A stretch of DNA of 64,000 bases from Pollenia angustigena (Eukaryota > Arthropoda > Insecta > Diptera > Polleniidae). The notes under the pieces were generated by a model that was not told the origin of the DNA, searched no databases, and was given only the letters and a program-made list of their open reading frames with translations. The position numbers were made by a program, and so were the translations under genes. The DNA is taken from positions 120,526,053 to 120,590,052 of the forward strand of contig OV884056.1 of NCBI GenBank assembly GCA_930367215.1, written 5' to 3'. Shown here in pieces: positions 1-11,001 of the stretch; position 1 is the first letter of the stretch; every line of letters begins with the position of its first letter.

Positions 1-129
1 AAGGAAATGCGATAATAAAAAACTATTAATTAATATAATTTTAGGTAGATTCTTCCGTTAATATGTACAAATCCAATTTGTACAAGTATTGTATAGTATA
101 GTTGGTCTGTATTTTGCTCGCACAATGGT

Positions 130-185
130 GAAGGGTATATACGATTCGGCACAGCCGAATAAAGCACTGTTACTTGTTTTTTTAG
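130..185 (+). repeat. Terminal piece of a dispersed fly repeat
   Basis: The motif ATTCGGCACAGCCGAATAAA followed by TACTTG and a T-run matches the right end of the repeat at 44576-46606 (ATTCGGCACAGCCGAATATT...CTTGTTTTTT). The rest of that element is not visible to the left, so this is a fragment. The GGCACAGCC core is nearly palindromic, like a transcript-end hairpin. Confidence 0.6.
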
Positions 186-218
186 TAATTTTAATAAACT
201 GAAACGTTTTTGAACAGG

Positions 219-447
219 GGTCTAATCACCGCATACGGTATCGAGCAAAATTGATCGAAATTATTTATTTTGGTATCATGAAACTCGATATCGAATGAAA
301 ATTATGGAATTTGAAATAAAAGCAGTCGTTATCGAATAACTCGACATTACATTTATCGAGTTTTCATTCGATACGTCAGTGTCTTTCGTATGCAAAAACA
401 TTCGATAGTTTATTCGATGCGATAGTATCGAATTCGGTGATTAGACC
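219..447. mobile_element. MITE with 13-bp TIRs and 5-bp TSD
   Basis: Perfect terminal inverted repeats GGTCTAATCACCG (219-231) and CGGTGATTAGACC (435-447) enclose 229 bp with no coding capacity. ACAGG lies on both sides (214-218 and 448-452) and looks like the target duplication. The interior is rich in TATCGA/TCGATA motifs near both ends, another sign of subterminal repeats. The superfamily is not certain. Confidence 0.75.
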
Positions 448-661
448 ACAGGTGTTGGATTCAGCGCACCCGAATTATGTTAAAGCGCCAGTTGCCCGGC
501 TTGTCTCAAAAAAAGTGTCAAATTCTAGCACAGTATAATTGTTTGATAAACCTTGCGAAAAGCAAAAAAAAAAAACGTTTTTAAATATAACGATAAAAAG
601 AAATATGTAACTGTACTTTATATTTATACTGCGTACTTTTTTTCTTAACCTTTAAAAATCA

Positions 662-1208
662 ATGTACTTTAATTGCAACAAAAAAAGTTGGGAACCCTAC
701 GTTCAGTGTTTTAACTGCCAACAATTTGGTCACACTAAGGCATACTGCTACTTACCCCCTGTTTGCGTAGTATGTGGTGAATTACATGGAACAGTTCTGT
801 CCGTTAAGTCTAAAACCGATTCCAACGAAAAAAAAGCAGCAACTGTGGCGGTAACATTCTGCCAATTATAGAGGATGCCCTTATACACAATCGTCAAGCA
901 GTTGTCTGGACCGAAACCGAATCCCCCTCAAACGCAGGTAACAAATCAAGTAAGCACTAATGACATTCAGGTTCCGCAGCCTAGTAATAACAGAACCTCT
1001 TACGCTAACGTCTTGAAATCAAACCATGTGCAAGGTGCTTCGTCAAGTAATGATGATACTCCCGTTTCCAATTTAAGTCGTTTAGAAAATAACCATGGAA
1101 ACATTTGTGCAAACAGTACATAATTTTACGAACACTATGGATAATATGATGCAGGAAATACTTAGAATACAATCGATGTTATTGCAAGCTGTAATTAACA
1201 AGCCATGA
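662..1208 (+). pseudogene. LINE gag remnant with CCHC zinc knuckles
   Basis: Frame 1 reads CFNCQQFGHTKAYC (CX2CX4HX4C) and a second knuckle CVVCGELHGTVLSVK that has lost its last cysteine. A frameshift near 840 destroys the third knuckle, which is intact in the inverted copy (CSNCGGYHIANYRGC). The frame resumes at 875 and again near 1110, ending in MLLQAVINKP and a stop that overlaps the ORF2 start. Gag of this type binds the element RNA in a ribonucleoprotein. It is non-functional here. Confidence 0.8.
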
Positions 1209-1999
1209 ACTGTTTAAAAATTTGTTTTTGGAACGCAAACGGCATTCGCCAACATAAAAATGAATTAGAATACTTGCTCAAAAATAATCAAATAGATGTT
1301 ATGATGGTTTCTGAAACTCATTTGACCTCAAGAAATACGTTTAAAATCAATGGTTAAATATTATATGATACCAAGGACCCTAGAGATAGAGCTTGTGGAG
1401 GTTCTGTCATTCTGATAAAAACCCGCGTCAAACACTACCTAATGTGTGATCTTCGTGAAGACTATCTCCAAGCAATGAACATTTTCGTTGAGGAATTAAA
1501 TAGAAACCTAGTAATTTCATCGTTATACTCCCCACCTAGATTTTCAATATCAGAAAGCCAATATTATAAATATTTTAAATCATTAGGACCTTGTTTCCAG
1601 GCCGCTGGCGATTATAACGCTAAACATACCTTCTGGGGCTCACGACTTATAACACCAAAGGGTCGTGTTTTATTTAATACTATTGCTAAAATGGATTAAG
1701 ATGTGGTAGTGAGCGGACAACCAACATATTAGCCTATTGATCAGCAAAAAATTCCAGATGTCATCGATTTCGGCGTGGTTAAAAACATCCCCATAGAAAC
1801 GATTCATGTTGAAGCTTCCTTAGAATTATCTTCCGACCACACACCTACAATTGTTACTATAATTAACCCCAATAGAATTGTATCTCCGTCTGGTTACTTA
1901 GCGACGTCAGCTACACAAATTAATTGGTTAAAATATAAAAAATATTTCAATACCCATTGCACAGAAAATATTCCGGTAGTACACCGGAGAATGTAGATC
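1205..1999 (+). pseudogene. LINE endonuclease domain, broken
   Basis: It starts at the ATG that overlaps the gag stop. Motifs of the exonuclease/endonuclease/phosphatase fold are readable in one frame: FWNANGI (N-terminal Asn), SETHL (catalytic Glu), GDYNAKHTFWGS (Asp/Asn pair) and SSDHTP (terminal Asp-His). In-frame stops occur near 1355, 1697 and 1730, and the frame is lost near 1990. The enzyme would nick target DNA to prime reverse transcription. The catalytic signature is recognisable, but the gene cannot make a full protein. Confidence 0.8.
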
Positions 2000-2099
2000 G
2001 CTCTATTGTTAATTTTGACAGTTTGCTGTTCAACATTTCAATATTATCCCTAAAAAAACGAAAAATATTAAAATATATTCCACAGATGTCGAGCGTCTC

Positions 2100-4136
2100 T
2101 TGTCTGAAAAAAGGAGAGCCCGAAGAGAGTGGCAATTGCACAGATACCCGCAACTTAAGAACTTACTAAAAGAGTGTACAAAAAGGCTGAGAAAGTTACT
2201 GCAGACTCAGAAAACGGCTTCTTTGGAAAAGTATCTTAAGGAACTTGATGCAACTCCACAATCAGACTACTCATTATGGCGTGCGGCTAGAAATCTTAAA
2301 AGGCCAGTTGGCTCTAAACCACCATTAAGAAACTTGAATGGAAGTTGGGCAAAAAATGATGTTGAAAAAGAAAATCTGTTTGTCAATCATTTAAAAAACG
2401 TATTTACCCCAAATATATCTCACGATATTGCGGTCGAGTTACCACCTGTTGCTGCTAGAGCAGCTGTTCCCCTAAGATTTGAGATAAGAGAGATCGAAAA
2501 GGCTATTTGCGATTTAAGCCCCAAGAAAGCCCCTGGTTTTGATAAGATCAGCCACAAAATGCATTTGAAACTACTCAGCATAGCAAAGAAAATGATTCTT
2601 TTAGTTTTTTTTACGCTATTTTACGTCTGGAATACTATCCTCAAAAGTGGAAGGTTTCCTTAGTCGCCATGATACCTAAACCATGAAAGCATCACACAAA
2701 AGTTGAGTCATATAGGCCTATAAGCTTATTTTCTAATATATCAAAGCTGTTTGAGAAGCTGTTAGTGTCAAAATTGACCCCAATTTTAAATGAAAATAGA
2801 TGTATTCCTAACCACCAATTCGGCTTTAGAAGAGAACACAGCACAATTGAGCAAACCCACCGAATAATAAACGCAATAAGAAAAGCCTTTGAAGAAAGAA
2901 AATATTGTTCCGGTCTTTTCATCGATGTTTCTCAAGCTTTTGATAAAGTCTGGCATGAAGGCTTATTACATAAATTGAAGCTAAAGTGACCAGTAAACAC
3001 ACACAAGCTGTTAGAAAGCTACTTAGTCGGTATTCAATTTCCCAGTAAAAACTTCGCTTACAAAATAATGGGTTGAGTATCAGAAAAATATGAAGGCAAT
3101 ACTTACAAGTCTACTGAAAGAACCAATGAATTTTACAAGGCATGTCCCAAAATGAACGCATTTAAAAGTAAGTCATTATTTTTTTACTTAAATACATCCA
3201 GAACAAAGTAGTTTTAGAAGTTGTTATAGATGTATTTATAGAACAAAGCTACAAAATAATGAGTTAAAGAAGCTATTAATTTTGAAAAAGTAGGCGAAGT
3301 TTTTACTGGGTTATTATTAAGGATGGAAATTTCTTAAGTTTAACTCAGCCAATTGGTGCTGGAGTCCCACAGGGCAGCATCCTGGGCCCTCTATTATACT
3401 TAATTTATACTTCGGACATGCCAACAAACAACTACACCCAAACTTCAACACTTGCAGACAATACAGCTTTTTTTAATGTCCACGAAAACCGTTATGAAGC
3501 ATCTCGTTACTAACAGCATCATATATTTCAACTAGAAATATGGTTAAGACAATGGAAGATAATGGTCAATGAGCAAAAAAGCGTACATATAACATTCACA
3601 TTGCGCCGGGAATCTTGCCCCCCTATAACAATCAATAATCAAATAATTCCTCAACATTCGCATGTAAAATATCTCGGTATACATCTGGATCAGCGATTAA
3701 CGTGGAAATGCCACAGAGGCAAAATTAACTCAAATGAAACTAAAAGCCATTCAAATTCATTGGCTTATTGGTAGAAATTCTGTTCTTAGTCTAGATTGCA
3801 AGCTTCTACTTTACAACTCTATCTTAAAGCCTATCTGGTGCTACGGTATTCAACTATGGGGCACTGCCTCGGCCTCTTATATCGACAAAATTCAAGGGCG
3901 CCAAAAAAACTTCTTCGAATAATTACAGCCACTCCCTGGTATATTAAAAACTCAAACATCCATAAGCATCTGAATGTGCCATTAGGAAAAACTATGATTA
4001 GAAAAATTGCAGTAAAATATTTAAAAAGACTTGAACAGCACCCAAATCCACTAGCTCGAATTATTTTAAATCATGGCGGCCACACTCGCTTTAGAAGAAG
4101 AGACACTGCAGCACTTATCTACTTAGATGAGCGATA
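2100..4136 (+). pseudogene. LINE reverse transcriptase, broken and MITE-interrupted
   Basis: RT motifs appear in order: SPKKAPGFDKIS (about 2519), FGFRREHST (2820), motif A LFIDVSQAFDKVW (about 2917-2955), motif [14 protein letters not shown] (3361-3399) and motif C as LADNTAFF (about 3452), where the second catalytic Asp of the usual ADD is Asn. The C-terminal thumb-like part is readable to 4136. A 270-bp MITE separates motif A from motif B, and frameshifts occur near 2640, 2990 and 3720. The motif C change alone would disable the polymerase. Confidence 0.85.
3041..3310. mobile_element. MITE (CCCAGTAAAAACTTCGC family), copy 1
   Basis: The ends CCCAGTAAAAACTTCGC and its inverted partner (GCGAAGTTTTTACTGGG) are perfect, with about 21 bp of TIR. 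The 270-bp element sits inside the LINE RT and is therefore younger than the LINE. A second copy lies at 6193-6547. No clear target duplication beyond 2 bp can be defined. Confidence 0.85.
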
Positions 4137-4292
4137 ATTACCTATGTATATGAACGGAACCCGTTGAAGAATATTTTTGTCTGGCACTGGCAGGACATAA
4201 ATAAAGTATTAGGGTAAGATTTGATTAAATATTGTTAGTTCATATGTATTTATTTTATGAAGATTCAATAAATAAATAATGAAAAAAAAGTA

Positions 4293-5512
4293 TTCTAATT
4301 CATTTTTATGTTGGCGAATGCCGTTTGCGTTCCAAAAACAAATTTTTAAACAGTTCATGGCTTGTTAATTACAGCTTGCAATAACATCGATTGCATTCTA
4401 AGTATTTCTTGCATCATATTACCCATAGTGTTCGTAAAATTATTTACTGTTTGTACTAATGTTTTCATGATTTTTTCTAAACGACTTAAATTTGAAAGGG
4501 CAGTTTCATCATTACTTGACGAAGCACCTTGCATTGGCACATGGTTCGATTTTAAAACGTTAGCGTAAGAGATTCTGTTATTACTAGCCTGCGTGGGCTG
4601 AATGTCATTAGTGCTTACTTGATTTGTTACCTGCATTTGAGGGGGGCTAGTTTTCGGTTCAACCGATGCTTGACGATAGTATATACAGGGCATCCTCTAT
4701 AATTGGCAATGTGATAACCGCCACAGTTACTACATTTTTTTACGTTGGGGTCGGTTTTAGACTTATCGCAAAGAACTGTTCCATGTAATTCACCACATAC
4801 TTCGCAAAAAAGGGGTAAGTAGCAGTATGCCTTAGTACGTCCAAATTCTCGGCAGTTAAGACATTGAACGGGACCATTTCTTTTGTGGGGCGCTTTTATA
4901 GTTATTCTTCTATACAATTGTAAATAGGATGCATTTCGTTTTTTAAGCTTTACTCCACCCGAAATAGCGGTTGGGGATTTTTCCCCTATTTTTAAAATTA
5001 ACTACATGTTTAGCTTTGAAGCCTTTTGCTTCCAAGAAAGTTTTAATTTCTTCTGGGTCCACACATGAGTGTGGAGTATGTATAAAATTTTTTTTTAGTG
5101 TTTCAAATTTGTTAATTATTTTGCGAAAATCATTCTAATGATTTACTTGTACTTTTGTCTCGTTTGTACTACCACGCTTGATTGCAGCTACGTAAAATGA
5201 GTTTTCACCTATCACAAAGATCAAACTCTTTATTAGCTCGTTTGAGTTTTGCTTCCTAAGATATATCGGGGGAGGCTTGGACGATTTTTATCAAGTTTGG
5301 TGCTTCTGATAATTCGTCTCCAGAATTGCAGAACGATTTTGTGAATTTGTTCTATCAAAAGATGTTACTTTTGAGGCCGAAGCAACAGCTGAAGAGGTAG
5401 GGCTGCGACCCCGTTTAAGCACTGTTACATAACTGTCCATGCCAACTTGTACTTCAGGCTTTTGACCACTTTATACTAGAGGGTTTTCCATTGTGTCTGT
5501 GTTTGAGTTCAT
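4293..5512 (-). pseudogene. Inverted 5' fragment of the same LINE family (gag)
   Basis: On the minus strand the gag runs from an ATG at 5512 (MNSNTDTMENP, then YVTVLKRGRSP) to the end MLLQAVINKP at 4355, then the first codons of ORF2, stopping at 4293. All three zinc knuckles are intact (CLNCREFGRTKAYC, CEVCGELHGTVLC, CSNCGGYHIANYRGC) between 4869 and 4700. Stops and frameshifts break the N-terminal half. It abuts the poly-A end of the plus-strand copy, and the 3' part of this element is absent. It is not a twin-priming product, because the inverted piece lies after, not before, the tail. Confidence 0.8.
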
Positions 5513-6192
5513 GGTATAATTTCTTGCATAAATTGCTTTTGCTGTCGCGGCAATACTTACGGGCTCGGCAACACTTGTCCCAAGAGACAGTTTAATGTTT
5601 TTTAATGTATCACTATCCACTGTTTTTGTAAAGAACGAAGGTGAAAGGGAACTGCTAAGCCGATTAATCGCAAAGTTTACTTTGACAAAGTTTGTTGAAT
5701 TCTCTTTTAAACTTTGTTTCGTGCTTAGACACGCAAAGTTTAGTTTGACAAAGTTTTTTTTTCTTTTGTTTGAATATCATATATAAGCAGCGTTGCCAGA
5801 ATGATGATTTTATCATATTTTTGATTATTTTTTGACAAAAATATCATTTAGATTGTTTTCTCAAATGATGAATTTTTGATTTTTAGAAATTATGAGTAAC
5901 TTTAAGTTTGTTTGTACAAAATACATACACAATTTTATTAAAACAGTAAGTTTTGAAAACAATGAAGTTTTGTATCAGCTTGCTGTTTATTAGGTTTGCA
6001 CACTTTTGTAACCAGTGTCTAGAATACACAAAATTGCATCATTATTTCTGGGCATACAAAATATTAAAAAAAGCATCTTAGATTAGCGGTTGTTAATTTT
6101 GAAATTATTTGTGAAAAAACCCAGTGTTATTATAAAGTTTCATGTGTTAAAGAACAAAAAAAAAATCAAATATTTAGTACCAAAAGGTAAAA
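5513..6192. other. Unassigned AT-rich DNA
   Basis: No coding region is recognised. CAAAGTTTACTTTGACAAAG (5668-5687) and a related motif near 5735 form small repeats. GCAGCGTTGCCAGA near 5787 recurs in inverted form at about 13410, a weak resemblance that may be chance or a dispersed promoter-like motif. Confidence 0.4.
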
Positions 6193-6547
6193 CCCAGTAA
6201 AAATTCGCCTACAAAATAATGTGTTGAGTAATCAGAAAAAAATGAAGGCACTACTTACAATTCTACTGAAAGAACCAATGAATTTTACAAGGGATGTCCC
6301 AAAATGAACGCATTTTAAAGTAAGTAATTATTTTTTTACTTAAATACATCCAGAAAAAAGTAGTTATAGCTGTAGTTATAGAAGAAAGCTACTTAATTCA
6401 TTTACAAGGGATGTCCCAAAATGAACGCATTTTAAAGTAAGTAATTATTTTTTTACTTAAATACATCCAGAAAAAAGTAGTTATAGCTGTAGTTATAGAA
6501 GAAAGCTACTTAATTCATTTGAAAAAGTAAGCGAAGTTTTTACTGGG
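6193..6547. mobile_element. MITE (CCCAGTAAAAACTTCGC family), copy 2 with internal duplication
   Basis: Its ends match copy 1 (CCCAGTAAAAATTCGCC at the left, GCGAAGTTTTTACTGGG at the right). It is longer than copy 1 because a 117-bp internal block is tandemly duplicated without a single difference (6287-6403 and 6404-6520). Confidence 0.85.
6287..6520. repeat. Perfect 117-bp tandem duplication inside the MITE
   Basis: Both units start ACAAGGGATGTCCC and end TTAATTCATTT. They are identical by eye, so the duplication is recent or was homogenised. Confidence 0.9.
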
Positions 6548-6579
6548 AACTAATGGAACTTAAGAAGCTTTTAGTTTCA

Positions 6580-7310
6580 AAATTCCACCCTCCATATTTA
6601 TAATCATTAAATATATTATCAATGAGTTTTTTAAATACAATTTTCTCAAAATATCTTCTATATTACATCAATATCAAAATATATAATTCCAATGAAAAGG
6701 GTATATAATCAGTATCTCCGTTGTGAGTTGTGTTAAAAGCGAAAGCAAAGTATGGTATCCATTTATACCAATTATTATCTTCCACGAAATTTAGGAAATA
6801 TTCATTAAGAACGCGGTAGTTTCGCTGGATTGTCCCTAGTGTCTATTGGTGATAATGGGTTGAAATTTGTGTTTTATGTTTAATAATTCACAAACCTCTT
6901 TCATTAGATAGTAAGTGAATTCTGTGCATTTGTCTGTTTTGATAACATTAAATAAATCATATTTTAGATTGACTTCTTCTACCAAGGCTCTTGCTACTGT
7001 TTTGGCATCTTTTGAATCTATTGGAATTGCAATTACATATTTTGTTTACTCGCATTGTGCAGTAAGTATATGTCTGAAATTATTTGACTATTTGATGGAG
7101 TGTCTGTTATAGTAAAAGGTTCTTTCGTATGTTTAGTCTGTTTGTTCTTTTGGCACAAATTACATGTTCTAACATAGTCTTTGACCATTCTGTTCATATT
7201 TTTCCAAAAAAATCTTTGTTTCAATTTTGTCAAAGTTTTTCTAATTCTAAAATGTCCACTAGTTGGTGAATCATTAAATTCTTCAATCAATCTGTATTGC
7301 TATACATATA
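6580..7310 (-). pseudogene. Copy A integrase, frameshifted
   Basis: The N-terminal zinc-binding part is readable at 7290-7100: SGHFRIRKTLTKLK, then CNLCQKNKQTKHTKE, matching the HHCC region of copy B but with the first His lost (HSTPCGGH versus NDSPTSGH). The catalytic core follows in changing frames: KTDKCTEF (the second Asp region), then YRVLNEYFLNFVEDNNW and YFAFAFNTTHNG. Stops and indels are frequent. The glycine expected in the DRGTEF-type motif is cysteine. Confidence 0.75.
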
Positions 7311-7392
7311 TTGTTGCTTACTCCTTTTGGCATTTGGTATATAATGTATATAATTATATCGACGTCATTGTTTTTAAATTTATTATATCGAT

Positions 7393-7579
7393 GGCTTAAT
7401 ATAAAAAAGGCGTAACTCAATTTTTTCCAAACAAGATTTTTTTTGTTTATTCTGGTAGATAAATGCCAAATGCACCTTGCTATAAAATTATAGAATATAT
7501 AATTGCTTAAATTTTATAAAGCTCTTTTCATCCTTGTTAACTAACAAGAAATCGAGTTACACCTTTTTTATATTAAGCC
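7393..7579. mobile_element. 187-bp MITE in copy A
   Basis: The TIRs GGCTTAATATAAAAAAGG and the inverted CCTTTTTTATATTAAGCC are perfect over 18 bp, and partly matched inward (YGTAACTCRATTT). ATCGAT flanks both sides (7387-7392 and 7580-7585). Because ATCGAT is its own reverse complement, it could be either target duplication or part of the TIR. Confidence 0.75.
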
Positions 7580-7599
7580 ATCGATATTCTTCTTTCAAT

Positions 7600-8990
7600 T
7601 TCTCTACCGGTATATTTTTAAAAATTTCGTCATTATCATATTGTACGTAGTTTATATTTTTCAATTTCGTTATTTTCAAAAAAAGTTTCTACATAAAATA
7701 AATGTTTCTGAAAACATTAGATTTTCGCTTTTATTGCATATCACGCGTGTAATTTTATCATTATATTCATTCTGCAGATTATTATTATCATTATATATAA
7801 ACTGTATTCTTTGAAGCTTCTTTATATTATTTATTGATATACATTCCATATAAATTTTTTTTTTTGTTCTTTATTTCAATTTCATCTTCTTTGTCTTTCG
7901 TATTCTTATTAAGCATGCTACGTGTTATTGCCAGAGTTTTTTTTTCTTTTTCATCAATACAGAGTGGTATCATTTCTTTTAATAAGTTTGAGTTCATTTC
8001 AATACGAGATAACGCGTCTGCGTTAGTTTTATTTGCTCCCTCTAGATGAAATATTTCTTGATATTGTTTTAATATGTCGTTTAAAGCTTTCTGTTTTTCG
8101 TTATCAAAATCTTCGAATTGAATTGTTTTTAGTAATTTCTGAAACCTGTTTTCTGAATAATATTTTTCATCTAGATAAGTGGTTCCAAAGTATATTTATA
8201 CCAAGTACATGGAAGTCTACAACAAATCAACAATAAAAAAACAACATTCATTTTGTTTGTGTAAAAACTCTTGATACTGTCAAACAGCAATACAAAAACA
8301 AAACAAACAAAAAATCATGGCGCACTAAAAATGTAAGCAAATTTTAACACTATCGAGATGAACAGCTGATCACTTGCATGTACTTTGTATAAATATACTT
8401 TGAGTGGTTCTATAAATTTTATAGTGTTGTAAAGGTATCGTAGCTAGTTTAAGTTGTGACAATCGTATGGGTGTTTCTAATGTATTTAGAATTTTAATGT
8501 GGCGATTACCATTTTTTGGATTTATCGTGTTCGCAACAAAAACTCCGTTTTCTATTTCTTTATTGCATACAACACTATCTTCGCCTATTTCAATATTGAT
8601 TTTAACTATTTTTTCACTTCTTGTAGGTATGATGACGCTTGTTCAATGTCTAGTATTAGTTTTTATAGGAATTGTGATATCATTTTCATCTATATAAGCA
8701 CTTATAGTTTGTGTATCGTAGTTTATTATACAGTTGTATTTATGAAAGAAATCCGTTCGTCTGTGTTTATTAGAAAGTCACTGTTAACTAAGTAAAATTT
8801 GTGTTTTAAGGAATATTCTCCAAGTACTGCTTCTAATTCAGTCGATCCAAGAGCCTCTGTATAGTGTTTGGTTATGCCATTTAATTTAAAAATATCTTGT
8901 TCACATACATCATATCCATGTTTAATATTTTCCTTGCAAAGGGATATATCAGAGCCAGTATCTATTAATAAATTCAGTTTGTAAGGCAGG
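7600..8990 (-). pseudogene. Copy A pol: protease and linker fused to the RNase H tail (RT lost)
   Basis: The aspartic protease signature LLIDTGSDISLCKENI lies at about 8975-8930 and is followed by a degraded linker interrupted by the hAT MITE. Then QYQEIFHLEGA (the segment just before RT in copy B, there QSIFHTED) is joined in frame to NKTNADALSRI, the RNase H end, at about 8035-8047. Copy B has about 1.3 kb between these two points. So the whole reverse transcriptase and most of RNase H are missing, and this copy could only ever have moved with enzymes from relatives. Confidence 0.75.
8186..8402. mobile_element. hAT-type MITE with 8-bp TSD
   Basis: The TIRs CAAAGTATATTTATAC and GTATAAATATACTTTG enclose 217 bp. 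AGTGGTTC is repeated exactly at 8178-8185 and 8403-8410. An 8-bp duplication with CA-starting TIRs is the hAT pattern. There is no coding capacity. Confidence 0.9.
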
Positions 8991-9223
8991 TTTTTGATAG
9001 ATAGATATATAAAGTTCGAAGTGTTCGGATTTATTGTGTGAATCTGTAATTTTCCCTTTCTGGAGATTCGTTCTGAGTCTCCAGGGTTTCTTCGTTTCCC
9101 TGTCGATGTATTGTTCGTACGTTTGCGTGGTTATTTCTTTGATTTGTATGGTTGTTATTGTCATAAGTGTTCCTATTATTTCTGTTGTAAGCATTATTTG
9201 TGTTTATATGCTGTTGGTATTAT

Positions 9224-10330
9224 TTAAATTCCTATTATAATTATTAAAATTTCTACTATTATTGTTGTTGTTATAATTATTGTTGTAGTTTCTGTCATTG
9301 GAATTATTGTTGTTGATATAATTGTTATTTCTATTTGAGCATCATAGTTGGTTCTTTGTGAGTTAGTGTAACGTGTATTATTGTTATTATATGTATTATT
9401 GCCCTTATTATATCTCCTATGATTGTTCTTGTTGTGATATTTGTTTATATATAATACATTTAAATTATCTGCAATTTTTAGTAGTCTTTCTTGCGTGCAG
9501 GCCATTTCATATGCTTGCGCCAGATTTTTAGGTTGCGCTGCAACCACTGTTGTTCTTACTTCTTCGTATAGACCTTCCTGAAAGATTTCTAATGCCAGTT
9601 TCTGATTCATCATTTTGATAGTAGAACGTGCTATTTCGTTACAATTTTCTCCTAAGTCTGTCATTTGTGTTATTGTCAGTTAATGAAGTTAAGTTTTCCT
9701 TATAGTTTTCGACATTGCCTTTTTGTCTCGTATTTCTAATTATAGAATGTATGGTACTTGCTGTTTTTGAAGATTTAAAATTGTTTGAAAGCGTTGTTTT
9801 AAGCTCATTAAATATGGTCCGTATATTTTCTGTTTTCAAAACGTTCCTAACTCATTCACTTAGTTTTATTGCTACAACATATTTAATTAATTTGTTTCCC
9901 CTGTTCATTTGAATCGCTAGATACTAATTCTACCATCGATAAAAATGTTTGGAGATTTTTATGTTTTCAATTAAAGAATTGTATCCGAAGCCTGTTTACT
10001 ATTAAAATTCGACATGATTGTTGCACTTGATATATTTTCGTTACTGTATTCTGAGTGTTCCATTAATATTCTAATCGGTGTATGTTTTAAGTCTCTATAC
10101 TCAATTATCTTTTCCTGTCTATCTGGATTGGAAAGATGTCCTACTAATTTTCCAAACTGCAAACTAAGCTGATCTATTAAATAAAGTTTTTCTTTTACTG
10201 TGTCTTTTGTATACTTTCTACCGCTAGATTTCTTTGCATTTATAATTATTTTTTTAATTTCTTCAAATATTTTTTCCATTAGATTCAAATTTTTTTTTTT
10301 TTTTTTGTTTTTATTAGTTTCATACGGCAT
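9224..10330 (-). pseudogene. Copy A gag, frameshifted
   Basis: It starts at ATG 10330, which overlaps the stop of the upstream small ORF as TAATG. The N-terminus (EEIKKIIINAKKSSGRKYTKDT) matches copy B gag (IIINARKSIGRPYTTDT). The frame shifts near 9970 and again near 9640. The later part LAQAYEMACTQERLLK matches the C-terminal capsid region of copy B, and is followed by an Asn/Ile/Thr-rich tail without intact zinc knuckles. Gag would form the particle. It is dead here. Confidence 0.75.
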
Positions 10331-10554
10331 TAATTGCTGTGTGTTTTTTTATGTAAGAATTTCCATAATCCTAATAATATTATTATACTAAGTAAAATTA
10401 TAACTAGTTCTTAACTAATGGTTACTTTATTATCATTTGTTGCATAGGCATTTGCCTGCCCTTGGGCTGTTGCATCTGCTATTCCCATTTTTATATTTTC
10501 GAGTATAATTTCTTGTCTTTCCTTTTCAGTTATGTTAAATATTTTAAATGTCAT
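10330..10554 (-). pseudogene. Small membrane-protein ORF overlapping gag (copy A)
   Basis: From ATG 10554 a 47-codon ORF reads into a TAA at 10411-10413, then continues in the same frame as ELVIILLSIIILLGLWKF plus a basic tail (HKKTHSN), ending in a TAA that shares its last A with the gag ATG (TAATG). If the internal stop is a mutation, the product was about 73 residues: a charged N-terminal helix, then one membrane helix and a short basic tail. Copy B has two ORFs of the same kind in the same place (23501-23835). Function is unknown. Confidence 0.55.
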
Positions 10555-10599
10555 TACCTCATAGTTTCCAGCCGTCTTCTTTTTATTTCTTTAGTTTTT

Positions 10600-10916
10600 T
10601 AATTAGTTCCGTTTTTTGTGTTCCAACGCTTATATTGATTATCCTTTGTAATTCAGTGCATGCTTTTGTGGAATTTCCTCCTCTTTTCTTTGCCTGATAA
10701 GATTTTTGGGGTTCTTTGGACACACACAACTCTCTCCTGTGTTTTACTTGTCTTTCTCTATACTCTTCTATAGATACATATAGGTTTAGGACCAGCAGAT
10801 TTCGGTTGGGGGGTTTACTTTGGTGGATTAGGATTGTTGCTGCATACTGGAGTGGTGACGTATTCCAGTAATTCTTCCCACTTTTTAAAATTTTTATCTA
10901 TTTCTAATTGGGACAT
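10600..10916 (-). pseudogene. Copy A ORF1 remnant
   Basis: ATG at 10916 opens MSQLEIDKNFKKWEELLEY, resembling the start of ORF1 in copy B (MTESWEEILRNL). The open part is short, and stops and frameshifts follow. It marks the same extra ORF between PBS and gag that is seen in copies B and D. Confidence 0.5.
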
Positions 10917-10987
10917 AAAAGAAAATTTTTATGCTTTTTTGAAATAATTTATGCTGGGCAGGATCAAAATAATTGGTAGAAATTGTT

Positions 10988-11001
10988 GGGCAGAATCGCC
11001 A
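10988..11001 (-). other. Primer-binding site of copy A with start codon at the LTR junction
   Basis: The minus strand reads TTATTACA then TGGCGATTCTGCC. The LTR-final A plus TG gives an ATG that opens MAILPNNFYQLF and a stop. It is the same type as the PBS of copies B and D (TGGCGATCCTGCC). An arginine-type tRNA primer, as in mdg1/412, is inference. Confidence 0.65.

Larger units (their letters stand above)
600..4288 (+). mobile_element. Decayed Jockey-like non-LTR retrotransposon (LINE)
   Basis: The order is the Gag zinc knuckles, an apurinic-type endonuclease, reverse transcriptase, then a 3' tail with AATAAATAAATAATG and a short A-run at 4270-4289. The gag stop and the ORF2 start overlap as ATGA at 1205-1208, as expected for stop-restart translation in Jockey-type LINEs. 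The copy is 5'-truncated or diverged before about 660: its upstream gag is missing, but is present in the inverted fragment at 4293-5512. Several stops and frameshifts plus a MITE at 3041-3310 make it dead. Clade placement (Jockey group) rests on the Gag knuckle pattern and the RT motifs only. Confidence 0.85.
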
